Shown here: in pieces, positions 55,508 through 64,000 of the stretch | How the letters are laid out: each line of letters begins with the position of its first letter | How positions within the stretch are numbered: the stretch's first letter is position 1 | NCBI RefSeq assembly: GCF_947504225.1 | Contig: NZ_CANNGT010000013.1 | Span: forward strand, 16,405-80,404 | From: Brumimicrobium ulvae | Lineage (GTDB): Bacteria; Bacteroidota; Bacteroidia; Flavobacteriales_D; Crocinitomicaceae | DNA length: 64,000 nt | Direction: 5' to 3' | Translations under genes and position numbers: made by a program | Notes under the pieces: model-generated | Told to the model about the DNA's origin: nothing | The model's database searches: none | The model's input: only the letters and a program-made list of their open reading frames with translations

Positions 55508-58500
55508 ATGGGTCGATTGATATTCATGTGTTTGTTTATTAGCTTTTTAGCCAATGGTCTTTTGGCTCAAGGGGAGGATGTCTGGTTTGAACCCAACAGA
55601 GGTCAATGGGACAGTAAGATTCTGTATAAAGTTGGATTAGTAAAAGGTGATTTTTTTGTAGAAAAGGACAAGTTTACGTTTGCACTTTCAGATTTAGGAG
55701 ATGTCTACCACGAAGCACATACAGGCGGAAGTGTTGATCGTGTTAGCCATCATACAATTCATAGTCATTTTGTTAACTCCTCATGGCAAGGTGAAAAAAT
55801 AGAAAAAGATTCCTCAGAGTTTTACGAAAATTATTTTTTGGGCAGTGACAGCTCGAAATGGCAATCTCGTATTCATTCGTATAAAATGATTGAACTATTG
55901 GATTTTTATCCTGGAATTGATTTGATCCTCGAGAGTTCACCAGAAAAAATTAAATATTCTTTTAAAGTAAGTCCTGGAGTTGACCCCAGTGTTATTCAAA
56001 TATTTTACGAAGGAATGGATGGGTTAAAGGTAGATGAAAACCAAATTGAAATTCAAACCCGATTTGGTTCTATTTTTGAAAATGATTTAATGGTTTGGAA
56101 TGCATCAAAAGTTGAAGAGGACACGCCGGTTGCTGCAAAATTTATAGAGAATAACGACACGGTCAGCTACTTTTTCCCGAATGGTTATGACTCAACAAAG
56201 ACTTTAGTTATTGATCCAAGTTTAACTTTTTCGACTTTTACAGGTTCTACTTCTGATAATTGGGGATTTACTGCTGCTCCAGATAATGATGGAAACCTAT
56301 ATGCTGGTGGAATTGTCTTCGGAACTGGTTACCCTGTTTCAGTAGGAGCCTATGATGAAACCTTTAATGGAGGACATTCTTTTTACAAAATAGACATTGG
56401 AATCAGCAAATTTTCGAGTGATGGATCGAACTTATTGTACTCAACATATATCGGTGGAAACGGAAATGAAACACCAAATTCTATTATTACCAATGACCAA
56501 GATGAATTGTATATTCTTGGAATAACTGCATCATCGAACTTTCCCTTGTCAGCAAATGCATATCAAACAACATTTAACAGTGGAACAATTACCACTCAAA
56601 TAGAAATCCAGTTCAATGGAACAGATATGATTGTTTCTAAGTTAAGCGCCGATGGAACAGCTTTGTTGAATAGTACTTATCTTGGAGGAACGAAAAACGA
56701 CGGGTTGAATGTCAGTACTTTAAATTATAATTATGGAGACGTTTTTAGGGGGGAAATAATTTTGGACAAGGCTGGAGATGTTTTAATTACCAGTTCAACA
56801 CAGTCTTCAGATTTTCCAATTGTGAATGGAGCGGATGCAACTCTAGGGGGAAATCAAGATGCAATAGTCGCAAAGATGACTCCGGATTTATCCTCTTTGA
56901 TTTGGTCTACCTATCTAGGAGGAAATCAAGATGATGCCGGTTATTCCATTCAAGTGGCATCAAATAACAATATTTTTGTAAGTGGTGGGACGAAATCTCC
57001 AGGGCTGCCATTTGCAGGAGGACATACAGCCACTTTTCAAGGGGGTCAAGCAGATGGATTTATTGCCGAGTTGGATGGAACAACTTCAGCAATATTGAAC
57101 GGGACTTACATCGGTACAAATGCTTATGACCAATCCTTCTTCGTGCAATTGGATCAGTCAGACAGGGTGTATACCTTCGGACAAACAGCTGGCTCAATGC
57201 CAATTACTCCAGGGGTCTATTCGAATCCCAATTCAGGACAATTTATACGACAGTATTCACAAGATTTATCGACTCTAAATTGGTCAACGATTGTTGGAGG
57301 AGGAAATGGGGTGGTAGAAATTTCGCCCACAGCATTTCTAGTTTCAAATTGCAATGAAATATATTATACTGGTTGGGGAGGACAAACCAATCAATCTGTT
57401 CAAGCCACAGGAAGTACTTCAAATGGGTTTCCAACAACTGCAGATGCATACCAGACCAATACAAATGGGAACAACTTCTATATTGGTGTGCTGTCTGAAA
57501 ATGCAACGGCACTTAATTATGGTACCTATATGGGAGGAGTAGCCAGTAGCAATAATCATGTGGATGGAGGAACAAGTCGATTCGATAAGCATGGTAGAAT
57601 TTATCACGCCGTTTGTGGAGCTTGTGGAGGAAATTCAAATGGATTTACTACCACACCAGGTGCATATTCTGAAACCAACAATAGTTCAAATTGTAATTTA
57701 GCTGCTTGGAAATTTGATTTAGGGGCGATTTATTCAGCGACTTCTCTTCCTGAGCCTTATATATGCTTGCCTGATTCTGCGCATTTTTCAAATGATTCTG
57801 AAAATGGAAGTGCTTACTTTTGGGATTTTGGTGATGGATCTACAAGCACGGCGTTTGAACCGAGTCATTTTTATCAAAATACAGGAACTTATGAGGTGAT
57901 GTTTGTCGTTAGTGATGTAGAAGGATGTTTTGAATCTGACACCAGTTATTTAACGATTGAAATAGGAGACTTTAATGGGGCGGTTGTTCAACCTCCAGAC
58001 TCTGTTTGTCCAGGAAGTCCTTATGGGTTGGAGGCTTCAGGAGGATCTGTTTACGAGTGGTCACCAGCCAGCTTTTTAGATGATCCCACAAGTCCAACAC
58101 CAATCGCAACTGTAGATGAAACAACAGAATTTACCGTAATTATTTCTGACACATGTGGAACAGATACACTTACTCTAACCTTGGAGGTATTTGAAGGTGT
58201 GAGCGAATCAATTGATGATTTAGAAATATGTAAGGGAGACACTGTTCAGTTATGGGTTACTGGAGGTGTTGATTATTTATGGTCTGCATCAAACCCAAAT
58301 GCAATTATTGGAGCAGTAGATGAGGATACAGTTCTTGTTGCTCCAGAAGTAGATATGGATTTTATTGCAGAAATAACCACTGCAGAGGGATGTATATTTA
58401 CTGAAGTAATACATGTTGTGGTAGTGCAAGATGTTCCGGCTCCAACTGTAGAGGACACCATTCGGGTTTGTCAGGATGAGTCTGTAGATGTTTTTGTTGA

Positions 58501-59389
58501 AGGAGCACCAATAATTTCTTGGTCACCCAATATTGAAATCAATACTGTTACTGGACCTGCAGTGACTATTTCCGCAACAGAGAGTCGTTGGTACTATATC
58601 GACTTTACAAATGTTTGTGGAACAGTTCCCGACAGTATTTATATAGATTTGCAAGAGGTGTTTCCGCAAGCAGGAAATGATACAATCGTTTGTCCAAGAG
58701 AGGTGGTTCATCTTTGGGCGAGTGGAGGAGTGGCTTATCAATGGCTACCAGCGCATAGTGTTGCATCACCAAATGACTCTATAACTACAGCACAACCAGA
58801 TTACGCGACTACTTATACTGTAATTGTAAGTGATGAATATGGTTGTTCTGCCACAGCGGAAGTAGAGGTGGATCATTTTCCTGAGCCTATTCTTCATGTT
58901 AGTTCTGATTATTTTGGATTTACAGGTGATGAGGTTCCATTGTCGGCTATTGGGAGTGGTTCGGGAGGTATTTATTCATGGTCACCAACAGAATATTTGT
59001 CGTGTGTGAATTGCCAAGACCCTATTGCTACGCCACCACAATCAATGGTTTATACTGTTACTTATGTCGATGAAAATGGGTGTAGAGCAAGTGATGAGGT
59101 GGCGATTAAATACGAATCTTTGATCTATGTTCCCAATACATTTACACCGAATAATGATGGCTTTAATGATGTTTTTATGGTTCAAGGAGGAAATATTGTA
59201 GACTTTGAAATAATCATTTTTAATCGATGGGGAGAAGTGGTTTACGAAGGGGCCTCCATTGAAGAAGGTTGGGACGGGACTTACAATGGTCATGTTTGTC
59301 AAGACGGAACCTATGTTTGGAAGATTATTTATGAAGATACGAAGTTGGTCAGAAATGAAATTGTAGGTCATGTTAACCTTCTGCGATAG
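55508..59389 (+). CDS. Giant T9SS type-B secreted protein with SBBP-type propeller and PKD domain
   Basis: A 1293-aa exported protein. Signal peptide 1-21. The N-terminal domain (about 25-230) is of the kind that precedes SBBP repeats. The SBBP-like beta-propeller is at about 235-740, with recurring LSTYLGG-type blades (LLYSTYIGGNGNE, LIWSTYLGGNQDD). A PKD domain follows (about 755-825, FWDFGDGSTSTAFEPSHFY), then several Ig-like units and a gliding-motility type-B C-terminal domain (about 1200-1293, YVPNTFTPNNDGFNDVF). ATG 55508 is only 5 bp after a TATATTTG promoter-like box; ATG 55526 is an alternative start. Confidence 0.9.
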   Translation: MGRLIFMCLFISFLANGLLAQGEDVWFEPNRGQWDSKILYKVGLVKGDFFVEKDKFTFALSDLGDVYHEAHTGGSVDRVSHHTIHSHFVNSSWQGEKIEKDSSEFYENYFLGSDSSKWQSRIHSYKMIELLDFYPGIDLILESSPEKIKYSFKVSPGVDPSVIQIFYEGMDGLKVDENQIEIQTRFGSIFENDLMVWNASKVEEDTPVAAKFIENNDTVSYFFPNGYDSTKTLVIDPSLTFSTFTGSTSDNWGFTAAPDNDGNLYAGGIVFGTGYPVSVGAYDETFNGGHSFYKIDIGISKFSSDGSNLLYSTYIGGNGNETPNSIITNDQDELYILGITASSNFPLSANAYQTTFNSGTITTQIEIQFNGTDMIVSKLSADGTALLNSTYLGGTKNDGLNVSTLNYNYGDVFRGEIILDKAGDVLITSSTQSSDFPIVNGADATLGGNQDAIVAKMTPDLSSLIWSTYLGGNQDDAGYSIQVASNNNIFVSGGTKSPGLPFAGGHTATFQGGQADGFIAELDGTTSAILNGTYIGTNAYDQSFFVQLDQSDRVYTFGQTAGSMPITPGVYSNPNSGQFIRQYSQDLSTLNWSTIVGGGNGVVEISPTAFLVSNCNEIYYTGWGGQTNQSVQATGSTSNGFPTTADAYQTNTNGNNFYIGVLSENATALNYGTYMGGVASSNNHVDGGTSRFDKHGRIYHAVCGACGGNSNGFTTTPGAYSETNNSSNCNLAAWKFDLGAIYSATSLPEPYICLPDSAHFSNDSENGSAYFWDFGDGSTSTAFEPSHFYQNTGTYEVMFVVSDVEGCFESDTSYLTIEIGDFNGAVVQPPDSVCPGSPYGLEASGGSVYEWSPASFLDDPTSPTPIATVDETTEFTVIISDTCGTDTLTLTLEVFEGVSESIDDLEICKGDTVQLWVTGGVDYLWSASNPNAIIGAVDEDTVLVAPEVDMDFIAEITTAEGCIFTEVIHVVVVQDVPAPTVEDTIRVCQDESVDVFVEGAPIISWSPNIEINTVTGPAVTISATESRWYYIDFTNVCGTVPDSIYIDLQEVFPQAGNDTIVCPREVVHLWASGGVAYQWLPAHSVASPNDSITTAQPDYATTYTVIVSDEYGCSATAEVEVDHFPEPILHVSSDYFGFTGDEVPLSAIGSGSGGIYSWSPTEYLSCVNCQDPIATPPQSMVYTVTYVDENGCRASDEVAIKYESLIYVPNTFTPNNDGFNDVFMVQGGNIVDFEIIIFNRWGEVVYEGASIEEGWDGTYNGHVCQDGTYVWKIIYEDTKLVRNEIVGHVNLLR

Positions 59390-59471
59390 CTTATAAGCAC
59401 TAACTTATAACCCACTTTAGTAAGCCTGCTCTTTTCTCCTGTAAAACCTTCATAAATAGGGCGGAAATGAT

Positions 59472-59479
59472 TAGCTTTG
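59472..59479 (+). promoter_or_regulatory. Putative -7 promoter element for kbl
   Basis: TAGCTTTG matches TAnnTTTG. It overlaps the in-frame TTG at 59477, which therefore cannot be the start; the ATG at 59501 lies about 15 bp after the expected transcript start. Confidence 0.5.
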
Positions 59480-59500
59480 TTAGAAACAAAAATAAAGCAG

Positions 59501-60697
59501 ATGTACGGAAAAATAAAAGATCATTTAGCAAAAGAACTAGAGCAAATTAAGGCTGATGGCGTTTATAAGAGAGAGCGTGTTATCATTACGCCACAAGGCG
59601 CTGAGGTTAAGGTTAGAAACGGGAAAGAAGATGATGTCGTAATCATGTGTGCAAATAACTATCTTGGATTATCTTCTCACCCAGAGGTCATTCAAGCTTC
59701 AAAAGACACATTAGATTCTCACGGTTTTGGAATGTCTTCTGTACGTTTCATCTGTGGAACACAAAATATTCATAAAGAATTAGAACAAAGAATTGCAAAA
59801 TTCTACGGAAAGGACGATTCTATATTATATGCTGCTGCTTTTGATGCCAATGGAGGTGTTTTTGAACCTCTTTTTGGTGCTGAAGATGCAATTATTTCTG
59901 ACGAATTAAACCACGCTTCAATTATTGACGGAGTGCGTTTGTGTAAAGCACAACGTTACCGTTATAAACACAGTGATATGGCGGATTTGGAAGAGCAATT
60001 GAAAAAAGCGCAAGATCAACGTCATAGAATTATTGTCACAGATGGGGTTTTCTCTATGGATGGAGACTTCGCTAAGATGGATGAAATTTGTGATTTAGCA
60101 GATAAGTACGACGCTTTGGTGATGAGCGATGAGTGTCATTCAGCTGGGTTTATTGGTAAGACTGGACGTGGAGTTCCAGAATATTACAACTGTATGGACA
60201 GGGTAGACATCATTACCGGGACACTTGGGAAAGCGCTAGGAGGTGCTATGGGAGGATACACTGTTGCTAGTCAAGAAGTGATTGACATGTTACGTCAACG
60301 TTCTCGTCCATATTTATTCTCTAATTCATTGGCTCCTTCTTTAGTTGGTGCATCAATTAAAGTATTTGATATTTTAGATGGAAGTACAGCCTTGAGAGAT
60401 AAGTTAGAGGAAAACACAAAGTACTTTAAAGAAGCAATTGTTAAAGCTGGATTTGATATCGTTAAAGGAGATTCTCCAATTGTACCAATTATGCTTTATG
60501 ATGCTGCTTTGTCACAAGAGTTTGCTGATCGTTTGCTAAAAGAAGGTATTTATGCTATTGGATTCTTTTATCCAGTTGTACCTAAAGGAAAAGCAAGAAT
60601 TCGTACGCAAATTTCGGCAGGGCATACCAAAGAACATCTAGACAAAGCGATTGCTGCTTTCATCAAAGTGGGTAAAGAGCTTAAGGTAATTGACTAG
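59501..60697 (+). CDS. kbl: Glycine C-acetyltransferase (2-amino-3-ketobutyrate CoA ligase)
   Basis: A PLP enzyme of the alpha-oxoamine synthase family that cleaves 2-amino-3-ketobutyrate with CoA to glycine and acetyl-CoA in threonine breakdown. The 398-aa product has [41 protein letters not shown] and the PLP lysine in [16 protein letters not shown]. The start [20 protein letters not shown] is Kbl-like rather than BioF-like. Threonine dehydrogenase is not adjacent. A hairpin terminator follows. Confidence 0.92.
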   Translation: MYGKIKDHLAKELEQIKADGVYKRERVIITPQGAEVKVRNGKEDDVVIMCANNYLGLSSHPEVIQASKDTLDSHGFGMSSVRFICGTQNIHKELEQRIAKFYGKDDSILYAAAFDANGGVFEPLFGAEDAIISDELNHASIIDGVRLCKAQRYRYKHSDMADLEEQLKKAQDQRHRIIVTDGVFSMDGDFAKMDEICDLADKYDALVMSDECHSAGFIGKTGRGVPEYYNCMDRVDIITGTLGKALGGAMGGYTVASQEVIDMLRQRSRPYLFSNSLAPSLVGASIKVFDILDGSTALRDKLEENTKYFKEAIVKAGFDIVKGDSPIVPIMLYDAALSQEFADRLLKEGIYAIGFFYPVVPKGKARIRTQISAGHTKEHLDKAIAAFIKVGKELKVID

Positions 60698-60743
60698 TTT
60701 GAAATAGTTGGTCTTAATGGCCAGCAAATTAATTATATACTTT

Positions 60744-60785
60744 TACTGAGGTTTACATTATTTTAGTGTAAATCTCAGTATTTTT
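60744..60785 (+). terminator. Hairpin after kbl, immediately before the histidine kinase
   Basis: ACTGAGGTTTACA (60745-60757) pairs with TGTAAATCTCAGT (60767-60779), with one G-U pair, followed by ATTTTT. It ends 6 bp before the kinase ATG at 60791, so it is either the kbl terminator or part of the kinase leader. Confidence 0.8.
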
Positions 60786-60790
60786 AAACC

Positions 60791-62143
60791 ATGAATAGAA
60801 AAACCATTAATGCGGTAATTATAATCGGTGTACTGTCGATTTTTAGCATACTTATGGTGCAGGTTATTTGGATTAATAGAACTATTCGTGCTCAAAAGGA
60901 TGCTGTAATTCTTCAAGAACGACAAGACAGTTTAAACGTTCGTCAGTTTGAAGAATCGGTTCGCGTAGCGTTAAGAAATGCTGTCGAAGAGATTGGAACC
61001 CATTACGTGGATAGTTCTGATATTTACGGGGCAGTTAAACAGAAAAGCTCAAATTACTTCTTGGTAGACATCAACGAGAATTTGCACCCCTATTATTTAG
61101 AACAGTTACTTAAGCGAACCTTTTACGACCACAACATTACGCAAAACTTTCAATATGGAATTTACGATTGTTATAATGACAGTATTGTTTATGGAAATTT
61201 GATTCGATTTAGCCGAGACTCTCTATATGCACCGGCAACAGATACTACACTTGGAGTGACTTCACCAGAATTGTCTTGGAAACGAGATGGACATTATTTC
61301 ACTGTTTATTTTCCAGAATTACTTTCACAGCCTACAGATAGTTTGATTGTTGAAAAATCACCTTGGCTATATGTGGCTTATATTGTTGGGATATTACTGA
61401 TCTTTTTCGCCTTTTCTATCTCTGTTATTATTCGACAAAAAAGGATATCAGAAGTAAAAACTGATTTTGTGAATAACATGACCCACGAATTAAAAACTCC
61501 TATTTCAACAATTGGATTGTCAAGTGAAATGTTAATGACTTCAGATTTTACTAAAGACCCAGAGCGATTGAAAAAATATGCTGAAGTAATTTTTAAAGAG
61601 AATAAACGTTTGGAACAACAGGTAGAGCGGGTGCTAAACATGGCAAAATTAGACCGAAATGAGCTAGAATTACAAATTGAACGAATTGAAATTCACGAAC
61701 TAATTGAAGAGGTGGCAGACAGTTTTAGATTTAATCAAAGTATGTCGGGCGGTGAAATTAATCTTGATTTAAAAGCAGAAGATGATGTTGTAGATGGGGA
61801 TATGGTACACATTACGAATGTACTGTTCAACTTAATGGATAATGCAGTAAAGTATTCTGTTGATGCTCCCCAGGTTAAGATTATTACAGAGAACAAAAAG
61901 AACGGAATAGAGGTGAAGGTTCAAGACCAGGGAATAGGCATTTCGAAAGACCAGATAAATCAAGTTTTTGAACAGTTTTATCGTGTGCCCACTGGTGATC
62001 AGCATGATGTAAAAGGATTTGGATTAGGATTGTATTATGTTAAGTTAATTGTGGATAAACACAAAGGGAAGATCAGCTTGAACAGTATACCAAGAGAAGG
62101 AAGTACATTTACGATTTGGCTTCCACAAACAAATAAAAACTAA
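60791..62143 (+). CDS. Sensor histidine kinase (RprX-like)
   Basis: A 450-aa membrane kinase with membrane helices at about 8-28 and 193-213 around a periplasmic sensor of about 165 residues. The HisKA domain has its His in NNMTHELKTPISTIGLSSEM (about 231), and the HATPase domain shows NLMDNAVKYS, DQGIGI and GFGLGLYYVK. It pairs with the OmpR-type regulator 4 bp downstream. Order and type resemble Bacteroides RprX/RprY; the signal is unknown. Confidence 0.93.
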   Translation: MNRKTINAVIIIGVLSIFSILMVQVIWINRTIRAQKDAVILQERQDSLNVRQFEESVRVALRNAVEEIGTHYVDSSDIYGAVKQKSSNYFLVDINENLHPYYLEQLLKRTFYDHNITQNFQYGIYDCYNDSIVYGNLIRFSRDSLYAPATDTTLGVTSPELSWKRDGHYFTVYFPELLSQPTDSLIVEKSPWLYVAYIVGILLIFFAFSISVIIRQKRISEVKTDFVNNMTHELKTPISTIGLSSEMLMTSDFTKDPERLKKYAEVIFKENKRLEQQVERVLNMAKLDRNELELQIERIEIHELIEEVADSFRFNQSMSGGEINLDLKAEDDVVDGDMVHITNVLFNLMDNAVKYSVDAPQVKIITENKKNGIEVKVQDQGIGISKDQINQVFEQFYRVPTGDQHDVKGFGLGLYYVKLIVDKHKGKISLNSIPREGSTFTIWLPQTNKN

Positions 62144-62147
62144 AGTT

Positions 62148-62840
62148 ATGAAACCAAAAATATTGCTCGTTGAGGATGATACCAGTTTAGGATTTGTTAT
62201 TTCAGATCAACTCAAAACGGAAGGATATGATGTTACATTAGCTTCTGATGGAATGGAAGGTTTCAAAAGGTTTAACGGGTCAAAATACCATTTGTGTATT
62301 TTCGATGTAATGATGCCGAAAAAAGATGGATTTAGTCTTGCCGAAGATGTCAGAAAAGTGGATAAATCTATTCCTATTTTGTTTTTAACAGCAAAGTCGA
62401 TGACAGAAGATAAGGTGAAAGGGTTTAATGTTGGTGGTGATGATTATTTGACCAAACCTTTTAGCTCTGCTGAACTTAAAGCACGTGTTCGAGCCTTGTT
62501 AAAACGTGTAGATATCACAATCAGTGAGGAAAATGAGGACGAAATGAAATTTGGAAATTTAACTTACGATTTATTAAATTTCACTTTAACAGGACCTGGG
62601 TTTGAAAAAAAGCTAACAAAGAAGGAGGCTCAAATTCTTAAAATGTTAGGGAAGTTTGAAAACCAAGTTGTACCTAGAGAGCTGGTGCTAAATGCTGTTT
62701 GGGGAAAAGATGATTACTTCGTAGGAAGAAGCTTGGATGTTTTCATTACAAAACTCCGAAAATATTTAGCAGAAGACCCAAGGGTTACCATCGAAAACAT
62801 CCATGGTATAGGCTTTAAATTAACTGTGGAAGAGGATTAA
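62148..62840 (+). CDS. OmpR-family response regulator (RprY-like)
   Basis: A 230-aa regulator. A receiver domain (residues 1-120) has the acidic pocket VEDD and phospho-acceptor Asp in CIFDVMMPKKDG (about 52), the LTAKS switch residue and Lys in YLTKPFS. A winged-helix DNA-binding domain (about 130-228) has LTKKEAQILKML and VGRSLDVFITKLRKYL. It is co-transcribed with the kinase upstream, and its stop abuts the convergent gene. Confidence 0.95.
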   Translation: MKPKILLVEDDTSLGFVISDQLKTEGYDVTLASDGMEGFKRFNGSKYHLCIFDVMMPKKDGFSLAEDVRKVDKSIPILFLTAKSMTEDKVKGFNVGGDDYLTKPFSSAELKARVRALLKRVDITISEENEDEMKFGNLTYDLLNFTLTGPGFEKKLTKKEAQILKMLGKFENQVVPRELVLNAVWGKDDYFVGRSLDVFITKLRKYLAEDPRVTIENIHGIGFKLTVEED

Positions 62841-63530
62841 CTACCGCGTTAAAGAACTTAAGATTGAACTTCCCATAAATTTACCTTTGTGATCATAGGA
62901 CTCAGTTTTTACAACACCAAATCCTGGTAAGAACCATGATACACTTGAGTAAGTTCTGCTAATGATTTTGTTCTCCATCTTGGTGTCTTGAGTAATTTTT
63001 AGACATTGAAAAGTACCTGCTTCAGTTTCTACAGTTTCTAAACCTTCTATTTTTCTGTTAATGGTAGAGATTTTAATACTCATGACAACCATTCCAGAAG
63101 TCGCCGCTGCAATATTGATGTAACCATCTTCTAATTCAAATTCGAGGTTTTCACTGGTTGGAAAGTTGATCATTGTTCCTTCCATTTCAACTTCCATACT
63201 GTTAAGTGATTCTACTGTCTCTGAAGGAATCATTTGACTCATGTCCATTTTGTAAACGCCATCTTCACATACGATTTCTGTTGACCCTTTGTTTAGGGAC
63301 TCATCCTTCTTGTCGAAGGTTTCCACTTGTATTTCCCAAGCGTTTTTTGATCCGGTATGATTGGTGTTTAAAACTTCGTATTGAACAAGACCTGATTTTT
63401 TTCCTTTTTTATTGTAGTTCGTCATCTCCCATTTTGTACCTTTTTTAAGGTAATCAGCACTCATACACTCTTGAGCAAAAATTGAAAATGAAAATATAAG
63501 GAACAGCGAAGTGAATAATATTGATTTCAT
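62841..63530 (-). CDS. Exported hypothetical protein
   Basis: A 229-aa protein with a signal peptide (about residues 1-20, ending SIFAQ). The mature part is beta-rich and starts with ECMSADYLKKGTKWEMTNYN, a pattern of TapB/DUF3108-like periplasmic proteins. It includes ETEAGTFQCLKITQD and ends with SWFLPGFGVVKTESYDHKG. The function is unknown. It is convergent with the regulator gene with no space between, and is transcribed from the side of the tRNA-Arg gene. Confidence 0.75.
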   Translation of the reverse strand: MKSILFTSLFLIFSFSIFAQECMSADYLKKGTKWEMTNYNKKGKKSGLVQYEVLNTNHTGSKNAWEIQVETFDKKDESLNKGSTEIVCEDGVYKMDMSQMIPSETVESLNSMEVEMEGTMINFPTSENLEFELEDGYINIAAATSGMVVMSIKISTINRKIEGLETVETEAGTFQCLKITQDTKMENKIISRTYSSVSWFLPGFGVVKTESYDHKGKFMGSSILSSLTR

Positions 63531-63611
63531 GGTCTATAATGTTGTTTATTAAGTTTCTAAAAACGAAGATATAATTTATTCACTTAATTTTTTAACAATT
63601 GAATATTATTT

Positions 63612-63619
63612 TACTTTTG
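63612..63619 (+). promoter_or_regulatory. Putative -7 promoter element for tRNA-Arg
   Basis: TACTTTTG matches TAnnTTTG 26 bp before the tRNA. The upstream TTG at ideal spacing is missing. Confidence 0.4.
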
Positions 63620-63644
63620 TATTTCCTTTCAATCAGGAAAATAT

Positions 63645-63718
63645 GGCTCCGTAGCTCAGCTGTATAGAGCACTGGATTTCGGCTCCAGCGGTCGTGGGTT
63701 AGAATCCCTCCGGGGTCA
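63645..63718 (+). tRNA. tRNA-Arg (UCG) with an unusual elbow
   Basis: A 74-nt cloverleaf: acceptor GGCTCCG/CGGGGTC with two G-U pairs, discriminator A, no encoded CCA; anticodon stem CTGGA/TCCAG around TTTCGGC, giving anticodon TCG, which reads CGA. The D loop reads AGCTGTATA, so position 19 is U rather than G. The T loop reads TTAGAAT, so position 56 is A rather than C. The T stem has one U-U mismatch (50-64). A promoter-like box before it and a strong terminator after it argue that it is transcribed. Confidence 0.9.
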
Positions 63719-63726
63719 CTAAGAGT

Positions 63727-63758
63727 AAAAAGCCTAGCACGTAGTGCTGGGCTTTTTT
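63727..63758 (+). terminator. Terminator of tRNA-Arg
   Basis: AAAAAGCCTAGCAC (63727-63740) pairs with GTGCTGGGCTTTTT (63744-63757) around GTA, with one G-U pair, followed by more T. Confidence 0.9.
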
Positions 63759-63778
63759 CTTTTTTCAGTAGTCTGAAA

Positions 63779-64000
63779 GTTTACAAAACTTTCAAGCGGA
63801 TGAAAAAAGAAAAAAGGCCAATGTTCTGAAAGAACATAAGGCTTTTACTCGGAATTCGGAGCTCAAAGGGATCTTTAATCCCAAGTTTGCAAAACTTTCA
63901 AGCGGATGAAAAAAGAAAAAAGTCCAATGTTCTGAAAGAACATAAGGCTTTTACTCGGAATTCGGAGCTCAAAGGGATCTTTAATCCCAAGTTTGCAAAA
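63779..64000. repeat. Tandem repeat, 106-bp period, continuing past the window end
   Basis: Unit 1 starts at 63779, unit 2 at 63885, and unit 3 at 63991, cut by the window end. Units 1 and 2 differ at two visible positions (GTTTAC/GTTTGC and GGCCA/GTCCA). Each unit carries short palindromes: AAGTTT-N3-AAACTT at the unit junction, ATGTTCT-GAA-AGAACAT, and GGGAT-CTTTA-ATCCC. The period is not a multiple of three and no frame crosses it, so it is non-coding. Confidence 0.93.

Noticed and set aside
59477..59500. TTG start for kbl eight codons upstream
   Set aside because: The TTG lies inside the TAGCTTTG promoter element, and Kbl homologues start at the MYGKI position.

Overview
The window looks like a chromosomal segment of a marine-type Bacteroidota, most likely order Flavobacteriales and perhaps close to Crocinitomicaceae. 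The evidence is the low-GC sequence, putative Bacteroidota-type promoters (TTG, a 17-23 bp gap, then TAnnTTTG), type IX secretion (T9SS) sorting domains on several large exported proteins, a LytTR two-component system with a Reg_prop sensor, an RprX/RprY-like pair, and the order ftsW-murG-murC-ftsQ-ftsA-ftsZ-yqeY. The family-level placement is inference. There is no insertion sequence, prophage, CRISPR array or rRNA.

Layout. 1-8.3 kb: the end of an unknown gene, then the division and cell-wall cluster ftsW to ftsZ plus a YqeY gene, closed by a strong terminator. 8.3-14.5 kb: a YD-repeat-like exported protein, a GPP34-family protein, mgtE, tRNA-Asn, a tandem UspA protein, and a dgkA-nfu-mrp group. 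14.5-25.6 kb: a decayed membrane-protein fragment, a large T9SS amidase with a lipoprotein partner, recQ, an M20 amidohydrolase, an MBL-fold hydrolase, a TPR-like protein, and a structured non-coding stretch. 25.6-29.4 kb: a sensor kinase and LytTR regulator overlapping by 4 bp. 29.4-38.2 kb: an alpha/beta hydrolase and Xaa-Pro aminopeptidase pair, a flippase, an aldehyde dehydrogenase, a thioesterase, nadC and small unknown genes. 38.2-48.4 kb: an OmpA protein with calcium-binding TSP3 repeats, a propeller-like protein, rnhB, a small exported protein behind a structured leader, a YyaL-type protein, an LEA-like lipoprotein and a dipeptidase. 48.7-59.4 kb: two T9SS type-B adhesin-like proteins around a purF-like/histidine kinase/gpmI operon. 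59.5-64 kb: kbl, a histidine kinase and OmpR-type regulator, an exported protein, an unusual tRNA-Arg(UCG), and a 106-bp tandem repeat running off the window.

Most genes are ordinary for the group. The observations most worth checking are non-coding. (1) The 106-bp repeat array after tRNA-Arg is built from nested palindromes, one of which is an inverted copy of the tRNA terminator. (2) That tRNA has a paired change at the elbow (U19 and A56 in place of G19 and C56). (3) The small secreted protein at 44 kb has a 5' leader whose two ends pair. (4) A motif-rich, hairpin-bearing intergenic stretch lies near 25.1 kb. (5) A start-less C-terminal coding remnant lies at 14.6 kb. I see no convincing new multi-gene defence or metabolic system.
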